Source: Plumapathes pennacea (taxonomy: Eukaryota; Cnidaria; Anthozoa; Antipatharia; Myriopathidae). From it: DNA of 64,000 nucleotides. Position 1 is the stretch's first letter. The number at the start of each line of letters is the position of its first letter. Shown piece after piece: positions 23,301 to 33,994 of this stretch. The position numbers were made by a program, and so were the translations under genes. The notes below the pieces were generated by a model, which ran no database searches, had not been told where the DNA came from, and worked only from the letters and a program-made list of their open reading frames with translations. The stretch is from contig OZ038463.1 of NCBI GenBank assembly GCA_964036295.1, positions 31,573,295 through 31,637,294 of the forward strand, in the 5' to 3' direction.

Positions 23301-26300
23301 AACTTACGGAGCTTATTACAGCATGAGTTTAGTACTTAATAGCAGCTGTGTAGAAGTGCTAGCTAGTAGTAGATTATAGGTAGTTTGTAGTCAAGTAATA
23401 GTTACTATATAGTTAGTAATAGCAGTGAGTCAGCAGTTCTAACTGCACATAGTCGAAGAAGAAGAAAAGAAAAGGAGTGGAACATTTCTAACCCGATACT
23501 CATCGAGATCCTCCAGCTCACTCTTTGCCATGGCTAGCTCTGCCTCCTTCTCCAATAAAATCTGCTTCAGAGCTGCAGATACATAAAACAGACTTATATG
23601 TCACACATTCGTTTCAGTCAACATGCTGTGATTTTCAATTACCTTGCTTCTTCTCTTCAAACTCCTTTTGGATCTGTTCCTTTTGCTCCCCAATATCGTG
23701 AAGTTCTTTCTGGTTCCTGTCACTCAATGACACGATGGTGGTTTGTCTCTTCTGTGTTTTCTTCGCCATGTAGGACATATACTCATGCTGCAGGGGTAAT
23801 AAATAAAACAAAAATGAGGGACATATTTCAGTCCTCACAACTACCTATTAAGGACTTTGGTTTCCTTTTTTCAAGAAGAATTTTAAACACAAACATGTAA
23901 TTGAATGCTTTCATTCCTTGTGATACTATCGTACAATACTATGATCCAATGGCTTTTTTCTTTGATGTGTACAAAGCTGATTGAGCTTTCAATTCTCACA
24001 ATATCACTCATACATTTCCTTCTTGCATTTTTGGGAGAATCTGCATTCTATTTGTGAACTTTAGAGTCAAAGGGCTGGTTAACATTTTAATATTTGGTAA
24101 CTTTTGCTTCTTGGATTCTGATGAATAACTGACAATAAAAATTATGATAAGCATACCCACCCTGATTTAAACTATCAAATGAATAATTTATAATAATATT
24201 CTTGCAATAATTTTAATCAAATATACTTTGTTTAAAATATATAATAGATATGCTATCCTGGGTTTGCTATCTTTAATTTCATCAATCTCTCAGCTGGTCA
24301 ATGAACAACAAAGATGTGAGCAGCACAAGGGCTTTTTTTATCATCAATGAAGAATACCCACGAACGTCCAAAAACTTTTTTAAACTGTAATATTGTATAT
24401 AATTTATGGCGACTGAAACTGTGATGTCCATTTTCTTTTATGGTCACATTCACTACATCCAAATGGTAGCTATAATTGAATTATCAGTCTGAGTAATTTT
24501 CACAACAGCTCTCAATGCTGTTTTTCAAAAGCTGACAGGAAAATGCCAGATTTAAGAATTTGCAGGATCTGCCTGTAAAAAAGAATACAATATTGGCCTT
24601 ATTAGGGTCATTCCACAGTATTTTGGACATGGATATCAGTTTTCTAAATGTTTTGAATCAAACCCAAAATGTCCTTTAAGTTGTAGCTTGGTGTTGATAG
24701 TTTACTTTATGATGTAATTTATGGGGGTAGCATGTTGATAATGATGCATAAATTATAATCAAACATGAAAAAAGTAAAAATGGCCGTTGCGGAGAGGACA
24801 AATCAATTTATTATTTAAAAACAAATGAAAAACTGAAACCTCACAAAAGTTATCAGGACATAAACTATTACTGATGCGGTTTACAGAACAGTTGTTACAG
24901 GATGATGTTTTACCCAGAGTCCTGTGCTAGAGACTGTCCATTTGCTAAATGTCCTCTCCGCAACATTTTGACACCTAAAAGTTTATGTTATGGATGACCA
25001 CATAATCATATTAGGTACACAGTTTGATAACTTCTAATTTATAACAGGAGGTATGTTTTATTGTGTTCAGATATTCTTCAGCTCATCACCTTAATGATTT
25101 AGGGACGTTTTCTTTTTGTTGTGGAGAGGACATTTCTGTTGCAGAGAGGACACATTGCTTAGAAGTTGATTTAAAATAAACTCATTATAAACGAAATAAA
25201 TTCTAAAATAAACTCATGTTAGGTAAATTGTACTTTTCAGGGCTGTTAGTATATTTTGAAGTGTGCAGCAGTGTACTTAGACTGCATTAGTTAAAAGTTT
25301 GAGAGGAAGATAACATTACTACAGGAAGATAACATTAGTACAAGGCATTCTGTCTACTCAAACAGCATTTGGGAGAGCACTTGCTAATAAAAATCACTTC
25401 ACCACATTCAAAGTTCTTGCACAGAGTTGGTGCCAAAATGTTTGATTGGCCTCAGATAGATGACATTGATAAAGTACATGCCACCTGTGTGTTTTATGGC
25501 CCAGTATGATGGCAGGGCAATGGCCCCTTTGAAACTCCAGATCTGGAGGAACTTGGAACTGTTTTTCAAGCTTTCAAGGAAGCAGAGTTGTCACTAAACT
25601 GCTACACTATGTTGCTGTTCAGTAAACATGAGATATGTACAAACATTGTACATTAACATGTACAAGTATTTACATGACTGTGTTGAAATCAACATTGTTG
25701 CAACAAGTTTGAAATGAAACGTTTTGAAGTTACTGTGATTAGGACCTTGTTATTGTTGACATTTAACAGCATAGTATGTTTCTTTAAAAGCTGTTATATA
25801 TTATAGGATATGTTAATAACAAAGAATTTATGTGTACTTGACAAGAATTATTTTGGGGGGTATTTTTGCCAAGTATTCTGGATTTTTGGTTTTACCCATA
25901 ATGCTTTGTGGTCTGAGTCAGCATTAAAGTTTATGCATTTCATAAGTTTTTTCCAGAGTTTCTGGTAACATCAGTTCTTGATGCACCAAATACAATGATT
26001 AAAACTACAATGAAATAATAATGTCTATCCATATCAAAATCAACTTGAAAAATGTGACCACAACCCTTTTCTTTTTCAATACCATGCTAGTCTGATCAAA
26101 GGACCTTGTTTTTGTTGACATTTATCACCATATGTTTCACTAAAAGCTGTTTTATATTCTAGAATGTTAATAAGAGTTGTTTAACATAACACACTTTGTC
26201 AAATTCAATGAGATTTTTGTGTTATTTGTTCATGGACAAAAATGTCCTCTCCTCAACGTCTTCTCCACAACAGAGACACATCAAAATATGGTCAGTTTTT

Positions 26301-28065
26301 CTGATGATCGAACAAGTGCAGCTAATTTTTTTTGCCATATATTTAAAATATATACACCACTCTTTAATACAAAGCAAAAAGAAATTATGAATCCATCATA
26401 GAATCAGAGAACTTTTCACTTAGATTTTGTAAAACAAAAATAGCAAATTCTCTGAGTCTTCTCCGCAACAGTCACTTATCTTGCTGTAGTCTTCCATGTT
26501 TAAAACTTACAGAAAATTGCAACATAGTGGGCATAGCTATAATAAATGTCTACAAGAAAAAGGTAGAATTTTATTACTGTGACATTTGGATTTCAAGCTG
26601 TGGCATACTGAAGGTCTCTAAATGTCTTCTCCGCAACATACGAAATACTGTGGAATGACCCATTAATATGTACATGCATCACACTGTACTACACTTGTGT
26701 CTTACACTTTCTAGTCTGGTCTGCTGCGCTTCCTCCTGAAGCCATTCATTCTCTTGCCGTCTGTGTGTAAAGTGAAAGATAGGTCAAGCAAATAAGATCA
26801 ATCAACCGGCCTCCATCAATGTCCATTCAAGATCATAATACCGGTTAAAGTCAAGGTTATTAAGTGAACCTAAAGTGCAAGTATTCATTTTGTCCATTTG
26901 AGCTTCCCCCCCCCACATGTGGGACTGCAACACCTTCAATGTGTATATCAAGCTAGTTGCAGAAACTATCCATACCCCAACATAGAGGGTCCTTTGAAGA
27001 CTTCCACCCCCCCCCCCCCCCCCAGAAATATATACATTTCCAGGGGGTTTCATTTTATCCCCACACCTTCCAGAATTTCCTGACACCACCTGGAAATTTG
27101 AAGAATGGGACTTTATGTTCACAGTTCTAATAGACCCCTTCATGGATTTCAATGAATGATGGGTGATCAGAGCAAGAACAAATAAACATGGTGGGGACAT
27201 GTGCAAGAAGTCTCAGTTTAATAGTGAAATCACTCACAATGTTATCTAGAACCACTGAAAGCTTAAATGTAAAAGGCAATTTGGAGTGCTCCGAAGCTCC
27301 ACCAATCAGAAAAATGAATGTACTGTATATATACAGTTTATTTGCCCTGATTACCCATCATGCATCGAAATCCGTGAAGGGGTCTATTGACTTCTGGCAA
27401 AACAAAAACAAAAAACAACAAAAAAAAACAACAACAACAACAACAAAAAGAAAACAATATATAACGTTCCACTGACAGCTTCGAAATTTGCAGGATGGCA
27501 TACTGCTAAATATAACATACAATATGGAGAATTTGCTACTTGACAGCTTGGTCAGATGAAAGCTGTTGACAATCGATCAGTTCTCACTACAAACATACAA
27601 TTTCTCCTTGATATGCCGTAATTGAGAGAATTATAATTTTGTGTTTTGAGCTCAGGAATGAAAGGGAATTAATAACGAACAGTCTGCTACTTTCGTTGAT
27701 TTGTTTTATATCGGTCATTTGATCAAGCTTTTGCAGAACAGCTGTCTATCGGAGGGGAAAAATAGAGGGGGACGTAACTGCTTCAATTATTGAGCTATAA
27801 CTGGCAAACATACAATTCTTCCACCTCCTTCTTCAAGCTTGACAGTTTCTCTGTGAGGGACTCGAGCCTGAAACAAACACAATAGCCACGATTATAAGAC
27901 ACTTCTCATTTCGTTGAACATTACTGCTTGCTGCACAAACACGTACTCTTTTCGTAACTCTTGTTCTTTCTCGTTCGGTTCGCTCTGATTTTCGACATCA
28001 TCCTTGTTCTGATCCTCCTTGCCACCACCTTTTGCCTTCTTCTTTCCTTTCTTTTTTGCAGGCAT
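20340..28065 (-). CDS. CCDC166: CCDC166-like coiled-coil protein (DUF4515 type), 7 exons
   Basis: Minus-strand coding exons: 27947-28065 (ATG 28063-28065), 27814-27867, 26706-26760, 23643-23787, 23493-23572, 21321-21497 and 20340-20630 (TAG 20340-20342). All splice phases agree; total 921 bp, 306 residues. The N-terminus is a lysine/glycine-rich basic segment (MPAKKKGKKKAKGGGK), followed by nearly continuous coiled coil. The alignable blocks follow human CCDC166 in order: the ELRKE then ENEWL region, the LDEQN-like LSDRNQKEL region, the EAEISRLNEEV helix, and HRIKAENRVLRKELLQLIRKT near residue 220. The C-terminal tail is acidic (EDDDEDK), and the long Ser-rich human tail is missing. Its molecular role is not established in what I know; related DUF4515 proteins such as BBOF1 are ciliary or basal-body associated, which is only a hint. 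Its introns host four or more transposon families. Confidence 0.85.
21090..21124. repeat. T-rich microsatellite
   Basis: A T homopolymer (about 24 T at 21101-21124) preceded by CTTTT/CTTTC units from 21068, in the last intron of the CCDC166-like gene. The minus-strand open frame running through it is an artefact of exon read-through. Confidence 0.8.
21886..22162. mobile_element. hAT-like MITE with internal minisatellite
   Basis: Ends are CCCGGGAGGGTACTCC and, inverted, CCCGGGGGGGTACTCC. The flanks TCGTCAGT (21878-21885) and TGGTCAGT (22163-22170) form an 8-bp duplication with one mismatch. The interior has four to five tandem units of about 31-33 bp, each containing CCCTATTTCAGACCAAA. It is the reverse-orientation counterpart of 43819-44145, and with that element and 12165-12539 it forms one family. 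It lies in the intron between the fifth and sixth coding exons of the CCDC166-like gene. Confidence 0.75.
22230..22404. mobile_element. pogo/Tc1-type MITE
   Basis: Inverted ends are CAGTCGAACC.C.CTATTTCGAA (left; two positions vary) and, read inverted, CAGTCAAACC.CGCTATTTCGAA (right). TA follows the right end and TA occurs within two bases of the left end. CAGTC-starting ends with TA duplication are typical of the pogo/Tigger branch of Tc1/mariner elements. It is about 175 bp and non-coding. Confidence 0.65.
22439..23208. mobile_element. GCCCGGTT-family repeat, copy B, interrupted by a TTAA element
   Basis: The left half (22439-22559) and right half (23093-23208) match copy A at 15920-16159. 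They include GGGCCCGGTTTTTCGAAA at the left end, AATAAACTGCAGAG, CTTGTTCCAG, and ATCCAGGATTAGCCTAATCG with an inverted end near 23208. The 525-bp TTAA-flanked element sits between the halves, exactly where copy A has a single TTAA. Confidence 0.75.
22564..23088. mobile_element. TTAA-flanked palindromic element, copy 1
   Basis: A 525-bp element starting AGTGCCTATAAACC and ending with its exact inverse. It is flanked by TTAA at 22560-22563 and 23089-23092. The first 57 bp and last 57 bp are inverted copies with one mismatch. Imperfect pairing continues inward past 110 bp per side, and a shared TGACGTCAGAG block in the middle suggests the whole unit descends from a palindrome. TTAA duplication is the hallmark of piggyBac-type transposition. 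No open frame is present. Copy 2 is at 47675-48195. Confidence 0.8.
24605..26671. mobile_element. 2.07-kb inverted-repeat element with eight copies of a 14-mer
   Basis: The left end GGGTCATTCCACAGTATTT is matched by its exact inverse at the right end (26653-26671). ATTA flanks both sides (24601-24604 and 26672-26675), suggesting a 4-bp (or 3-bp TTA/TAA type) target duplication. Inside, GTTGCGGAGAGGAC or a one- to two-base variant occurs at 24786, 25118 and 25138 on the plus strand, and at 24951, 26244, 26258, 26456 and 26634 on the minus strand. Open frames are short (longest about 74 codons), so no transposase survives. It lies in the intron between the third and fourth coding exons of the CCDC166-like gene. 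Confidence 0.75.
27129..27391. mobile_element. Short MITE in CCDC166-like intron 2
   Basis: The left end AATAGACCCCTTCATGGATT and the inverse of the right end AATAGACCCCTTCACGGATT match, and pairing continues for about 55 bp to AATAAAC. The element is about 263 bp. No clear target duplication could be fixed. A poly-C run lies just to its left at about 27007-27023. Confidence 0.6.
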
Positions 28066-29231
28066 GACATACAAGACAAGCAACACCTGAAATGCACAGG
28101 ACGCAAACTTGGTTGTTATGGCGGATGCGGCTCGCGCGTCCGTATGGCCAGCGGTATTCTCTCCAAAAACACTAGTGTTTAGGGCTCCTCGGCTTCCGGC
28201 CGGAGGGGCAAGAATGGGCAAAATGGGACTGAGGCCGAGAGAGGGGAGCAGTTTCCGCTCGTGTTGCACCAAATGCGAATAATTTGACGCAATACCTTTA
28301 AAGTATGAAAATAGAAACCGTGAGAATTACGTGGCTGATGTTACGCAGGCTCGCCACAGTTAAGCGTCAGTTGAATATAGTAAACGTGTCGTCAGTGTGA
28401 CCGGTGTTTTGGGGCTAAACTTTTCAATGCAAAATACGAAATTGATAGGAATATTCGTCCTCCTGTTTCTCGGAGGGTTTTGTGAATTTTCTTTCGGTGT
28501 TACAGCAAACAATGCCTGACATCAAGATCTTCAAGAAATGGGGCGAGCGCAAAAATTGGGGCGAGGAGGGCGTCCTTTTGCGCGTGCCCCAATTTTCGCG
28601 CGATCAAAAATCGAAAAAGTCTTTGTACACGAAAACGCTTGCTACGCAGGCTAACGCCTTCATGCAGCACCCTCCTTACAGAGGCCGAAACCCCTATCAA
28701 AGCATGCTCTATTCGAGTGTTGGGAGCAAAACTAGGCGGTATGTTTTTGAATTGCCGCTTCCTGGTAACGAACGAACCATGAACTGGGACAGCTCAGATT
28801 TTGTGTAGGTTTATTAATTTTTCATTTTAGTGAGTCATTTTATCATGAATGTGATCTTCAGTATAAGTAATTACTCATCTGTGCGTAGTGTTTATCATCA
28901 GGATACTAACTTTATAGTCAAATTGCCACATTCAACAGGCATCACCTGAGACAAGTGCTGTAAATAGTTCTATTTTTGTGACTGTGCCGGTTCAAATTAT
29001 GTCAAAACCGATTAAGAACCATGTACTACCTTGCGCAAGTCACAATTGCGATGAGGTAGTCATACTTTACGATGCGTAAGTAATAAACTCACGGACATTT
29101 TCGTTTGCACGCAAGTTTTGTGAATACGATCTCAGGGCAAATGAGGACTAATCGTCTCAGGCTCTTTTCCTGCTTCTGACACCGCCGTCATCTAGCGAGC
29201 AGGGAATCTGGGAACGACCCTGTGTCCTTCC
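28066..29231. other. Intergenic region between two minus-strand genes
   Basis: It holds the upstream region of the CCDC166-like gene and the 3' region of ELMOD3. A plus-strand open frame at 28482-28808 lacks an ATG at its start, overlaps repeat-like sequence (GCTACGCAGGCTAACGCC) and resembles nothing I know, so I do not call it. A TTTATT at 28810-28815 (AATAAA on the minus strand) could be a distal ELMOD3 polyadenylation signal. Confidence 0.5.
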
Positions 29232-32200
29232 CTACACCAAGTGCACTTCCTCCTCTTCGTCTACTTTCAAGTCGCACACTCCCGCAAATTTGTCGACTCT
29301 GTCCAGCGGTCTATTCTTTGCCTGCGCGTGTTCGTCGTCAGGTATAATACGTACTCTTCGTTCAGATAATGTCTTATCCAGCAAGCGGAACAGTTGCCGC
29401 GGGTTTTTCTTTGCTACCTTCTCTGCTTCCTGCAGCACAAAACCGGACTGAGAGATTGTCTTGTGTTGGTGCTTCCAGATCTGGTAAACATGGTTAAAGA
29501 TGGCCACGTAGAAGTTGTTAAAGACTCGCATCACCTGATTGTGTTGGTTGCAATCTCTGAAATGTGGAATAGAGCGTTAGAGTATCCCCCAACTACGAAG
29601 CTTGAACGTACGCTCAAATTTCTTAAGTTTTGGTTGATTTATCATACTACGTTCTTCTCCGCTCCGACGCAGTCAGAAACTAGTTTTCCCAAGTACTAGC
29701 CTTCCATTGTATATTAAATTGGACCTACATAGCTGAGATGGGCCCAAAAAACCTGACGAAATGAAACAGAAATAACATTTGCAATAATTGTAGAATTTCT
29801 GAGGTCAGGGGCGGATCCAGTTTCCAAATGTGCAAACGCCAAAGGGGCAAGCTTCTAGAGCGAAAACTTTTTTTTTTTTAGATCGAGCTCTCCAAAACGC
29901 CATTTTCGGAGGCTCAAAACTGAATATAAAAAATTGACCGGATTCCAGTTTCCATAAGCCGGTGTAAACAGGTCTGGATCCGTCCCTGGACGTAGTGTAC
30001 ATTCGGTGGAGGACGAATACAAAGGGCCAATTTTTTAAACAAGGTTTAGACCGCGGTTAAGAAAGTCCTGGTCTAAACAAGATTTAAACAACAGCCATGC
30101 TCAATGGGCAACGGCCAAACGTTGTCTTGATAAACTGACTCCGATCCATGTTCTAAAAATGCAATTTAGCGTTTTACTAACTCTGTTTTACAGCGTCCGT
30201 TTAAACTTTAATTCAGCGATAAACCTGGTCTAAGTTAGACTTTGTATAAAAAATTGGCCCAAAGTCTCTTACTTTCTGGATATTATTTCCCCAACAGCTT
30301 GGTAAATGTGTCTGGTTTCAAACTTTTGCTAAGTTGTTTTATTTTACCTACTCTACGTTCACCAATATTTCGCTTTGTCTTTCATGCAAGCAAAAATGAA
30401 ACGTTTCACCGATTATTTTCGGTGGCGAGCGTGGTTGCTAGGCTTGACACGTGATCTGTGACGTCACCTACACGCCAAGAACAGCTGAGACAGGCACACT
30501 GGACTTACGTACTTGTTGAGCTTGCCTTCCCTGAGAGCCTGCAGCGCTATGCGGGTTATGTTGATGGACATGATACTGAAGGGGAAGTTCTGCGTCTCGT
30601 GTTGAGACAGTTTGTACAAGTCCATCGCCAGTGCACGTGTCTTGTCCTCTGTCAGCAAATACAGAATGTTCATCAGCCCCAAGAAGCCGCAACCACGCAG
30701 GTCCGTTGCAGGGTCCAGCCCTGTGTGACAAAGATTGATCTCAGTTCATATTTCTTTTTGGTTCGTCGTGTTTATTCTGTTTTTGTTTTGCTTTTTTAGT
30801 TCTTTTTCGTTGTTTGTTTTGTTGTTATTGTTGTTTGTTTAATTTTGTTTTAATTTCAATCCCTCCCTTACCCTGGGTTCCAGAGGTATCTCGCTCTCGG
30901 AAGCCCCCGGTGCGACTGCGTAGGGCTGCAGGCGAAAATCCCAGCCCTACGCGGCCGCACCAGAGCTTCCGAGATACCTCTGTAACCCATGGTATCCCTC
31001 CCTCGACGAGCTCTAGCTCCTGGGGCAAATGTAAAGAATATACACTGCAGATCATTACACAAAGGAAAAAAAACGTTTTCACGATACAAACTACTGAATC
31101 TGCTGAATTATATCCATTCACCAACTTATTCAAAATGTATTTTAATGTGAAAAGTATCCTTGCCAAAAACTGTCATTAACAGTTTGATGGCAGAGGTGGA
31201 TGGAGTGCAATAGAGGAAGGGAGTGGGAGATGGGGGACGGGAACACCTGACCTTGAAACCCAATCAGCTCCCAATGGTTTCCATAGCGAGGACAGTCCAG
31301 CTTGGTTCCTGTGAGTTTTTTGTAAATTGTCTGTAGCACCTGATTATGCATGGGTTCTTCATTTCTGAACATGCACAAGGCAAGTGTAAAAATCAGGTCT
31401 CTCTCCTGGTGCAAGGGTTGTTTCATTGCAGGTGGGCCGAAGAGCATGTGTGCCAATGATCCTAGTCCCCTTCTGGTGATGGTGGGTTTGATGTGCGACA
31501 TGTGTTGCTCCAGGTAGAGGGCCCCTTGAAAGTGTCTCAGAGCCTCTAGGAAGGTCACAAGAGGTGAATGGATACCACTTTCCTCGCTACCTGAGCGTAC
31601 ACAAAATAAATCAGAAAATTATCTTTTCTACCAATAAGCTATGTACATGTACTTTCGCCCTGGAATGTACATATATTCAACACCTGGCTCTCATGGAATA
31701 AAAACATGGACTTATGGTCCATTTGCACTAGACTGGATGGCTATTACTAGCAATAGTACCCAGAGCTACAATCAGTGACAAAAGTCTTGGGACACTCGCA
31801 CAGTTTCAGTAATTTCTCTACTGTTTCAGTTGAAAGACAGCCCCTCCCTCCCCCCCTTTCAATGTTGAAGTGGCCTGAACTTGTTTTTCCAAACACACGC
31901 AACATTGTACAGAGGGGAGGGGGAGAAAAATGGTTTCGCGCCTTTCAGTACACTTAGTCAATGATTTGTGTCTGAGATACATCAATTTTTGAAAGTGTCC
32001 CAAGAACTGTTGTCACTGATTGTAGATAACAGCTTCTCTGAAGTTCGGCCACAAACTACCCAAGCAGTTGGGGTCTGGGGTGAGTATTTGATGTTACAAG
32101 ACTTAAAGTGAGAATGCTTATGGCACAAATAATGCATCAAATAGAGAAATAAAATGAAAAACTTTGCTGGTGTGTTTGTTTGCTTTTCAAGTGCAAGTGC

Positions 32201-33768
32201 TAGCAATTTCAGTCGGTTTCAGCTCTGTGACATTGTATGTATACTACTGTACATTGGGATAATTAACAATATTATTAACAATTATTAACAATTATTCACC
32301 GAAGTGGAGGTGAATAGTGGTGGATATTTACCGAGCCATTTCAGCAAGGTAAATATTTACCGCTATTCATCGACGCTGAGGCAAATAACTGTTTTAGTAT
32401 ATACCACACAAGTTTAATAGCCAACTCCCAAAAAGCTATTTCATTTCCGACAAAAATGGGCAAAAATTGGGTTCGCACACCATTTTGTTCTACCGGAAGT
32501 CGCCGGGAGGTAAATAGTACTTGATATTCTGAGATTGAGGAGCCAATCAGAGCGCGCGAATAGTACTATTCACTTGTATGGTATATACTAACAAAAACTA
32601 GTGCTTCTTGTTCTAGGACAGACTTTTTGTGCATGGCTGCATTACTCGAGTTTACAATAGAAAACCTCAAGTGATTTAATTTACTAAAAACAGTACATGA
32701 TTGAGCACACGCTTGACCTACCCGGTTGTACAGTTTCCACTAAATCCCACTCCATCTGGGCTTGCTCCAGAGTGCTGGGAGGTGACGGCAACTTGCGAAT
32801 TCCTGGAGGAATGTCACTATCCTTTCTTGAGCTCACCCGTGCCCGTCCACTTGGCCTTTGCCTTGTGTAGCCAGTTTTAGGACCAGCTGGAGTGTCATTT
32901 TTATCAAATGAAGTTGTGTGAGCTTGGTCAGGACTGGGAGAAAATCTGCCAAACTCTGTGTCACTGGACCTGAGAATAATCAAATATAAAATTATTTATA
33001 TAATACAATAAAAACTGGTCCTACAGTAAGTGGCAAGGTATTCTGCAGTATGCAATCAAGCTGTTCCCATATGAAACAAAAACATCTAGCAGAGGAATAA
33101 CAATATTGGATTGTGAGAATCAAGTAACTTGGCAGATAAGTTACTGCAGATATGTGCTAATGTAGTTGCAACAGTGGCAGCCCTGTGATTCGCTAGTATG
33201 CAATTTTTATTCTAGTTTTTGCGTTGGCTAAATTATATTTTTTTGGGAGGGACAAATATGACAAGATACCCCAAAAAATCACGGTAACTTATCTGTCACC
33301 GGGGGGTGGGGGTGACGTTTGTCAGTTGCGCCAGAGTTACAAAAACTTCGTGATTAAATACCACCAAATGGGCATTTATTTTCTCCTGATATTGGACTTC
33401 GAATATTATAAACAAGGCTATGTATACAGTACTGTATATGCAGGTAGTCGTGTGGTACGCTAGCATTTGAGTAATCTTAATTACGCTGTAAAATACTTGG
33501 CTGCATGTTGTGTGTTGCCATATAAATTCACACCTTACCCTACACTAGAAGGCACGCTACTCGGAAACCCTTCAGTCTTGATGGGATCTCTGTGATACAC
33601 TTTACTCTGCACTGACTTGGTCTGCTCTGTGTTACCCCTGCCGCTGTTGGAAACACACTCGTTGGATTCAGGAAATGAACTATCAAACGCCGCGTCGAAG
33701 TCGTCTTCATCCATTTGCTTATGACTCGACAAAGATCGTACAGAAGGTTCCCTGGCTTCAGTTTGCAT
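29232..33768 (-). CDS. ELMOD3: ELMO domain-containing protein 3, 5 exons
   Basis: ELMOD proteins are GTPase-activating proteins for ARL2 and ARF-family GTPases. Minus-strand exons: 33539-33768 (ATG 33766-33768), 32722-32969, 31252-31590, 30513-30720 and 29232-29556 (TAG 29232-29234). Phases agree; 1350 bp, 449 residues. The N-terminal about 160 residues are polar and poorly conserved. The core matches human ELMOD3 in order: EALRHFQ, ITRRGLGSLAHMLFGPP, QTIYKKLTGTKLDCPRYGNHW, GFQG then PATDLRGCGFLGL (arginine R281, the conserved ELMO-domain GAP residue), MSINITRIALQALRE, and KTISQSGFVLQEAEKVAKKNPRQL. The donor of the fourth exon is GTACGT; a nearby GTAAGT does not keep phase. Its introns hold several MITEs. 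It is head to head with the SLC35-like gene. Confidence 0.93.
29806..29988. mobile_element. Short MITE with CAGGGGCGGATCCAG ends
   Basis: The left end CAGGGGCGGATCCAG and the inverse of the right end CAGGGACGGATCCAG differ by one base. The element is about 183 bp, in the last ELMOD3 intron. A lone half-end (CTGGATCCGCCCCTG) is seen at 20982-20996, indicating another, decayed copy. Confidence 0.6.
30869..30994. mobile_element. Foldback element in ELMOD3 intron 3
   Basis: Two arms of about 55-60 bp pair across a short loop near 30930. Each contains GGGTT.CAGAGGTATCTCG at the outer side and GCGTAGGGCTG at the inner side. The terminal GGTTCCAGAGG is shared with the element at 17667-17975. Confidence 0.65.
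31766..32025. mobile_element. Tc1/mariner-type MITE in ELMOD3 intron 2
   Basis: The left end reads CTACAATCAGTGACAA, then AGTCTTGGGACACT. The inverse of the right end reads CTACAATCAGTGACAA, then AGTTCTTGGGACACT. The arms are about 30 bp and the element 260 bp. The pattern CAGTGnCAAAAG..TTGGGACAC is the familiar end of Tc1-like elements. No transposase remains. Confidence 0.65.
32391..32598. mobile_element. Short MITE in ELMOD3 intron 2
   Basis: Inverted ends contain TTAGTATATACCA.ACAAGT on both sides, with a small indel. The element is about 208 bp and lies before the second coding exon's low end. The left neighbour 32310-32390 repeats the words GGTAAATATTTACC and GGTGAATAG in both orientations and may belong to a larger unit. 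Confidence 0.55.
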
Positions 33769-33994
33769 ATTTCCTGCACGGCTTTGTAAGAGTATCGGCC
33801 CTTGGTAGTGGCATTCTAGGCATGATACTTTACATCAAGTAAACAAAGTCCTCAAGCGCCATGATTTTCTGATTTTCTGCTTGGCCTGCCTCCGAGTCGT
33901 TCCGAACGTAACGATTCATTTCCGAGTGACTCCGAACACCATCCCGTCGGCACGGAAGCTTCCGAGATTATATCGACTACATTTCCAAACCAAG
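33769..33994. promoter_or_regulatory. Shared promoter of ELMOD3 and SLC35-like gene
   Basis: 226 bp separate the start codons of two divergent genes. A repeated word TTCCGAG or CTCCGAG occurs at about 33891, 33920 and 33960. No TATA box is visible. The assignment as a bidirectional promoter rests on the gene geometry. Confidence 0.45.

Noticed and set aside
28482..28808. 108-codon plus-strand frame upstream of the CCDC166-like gene
   Set aside because: It begins at a non-ATG codon, includes repeat-like words such as GCTACGCAGGCTAACG, and has no partner exons.
30501..30510. GTAAGT as the donor of ELMOD3 exon 4
   Set aside because: It shifts the reading phase relative to the next exon. The GTACGT four bases earlier restores the conserved protein.
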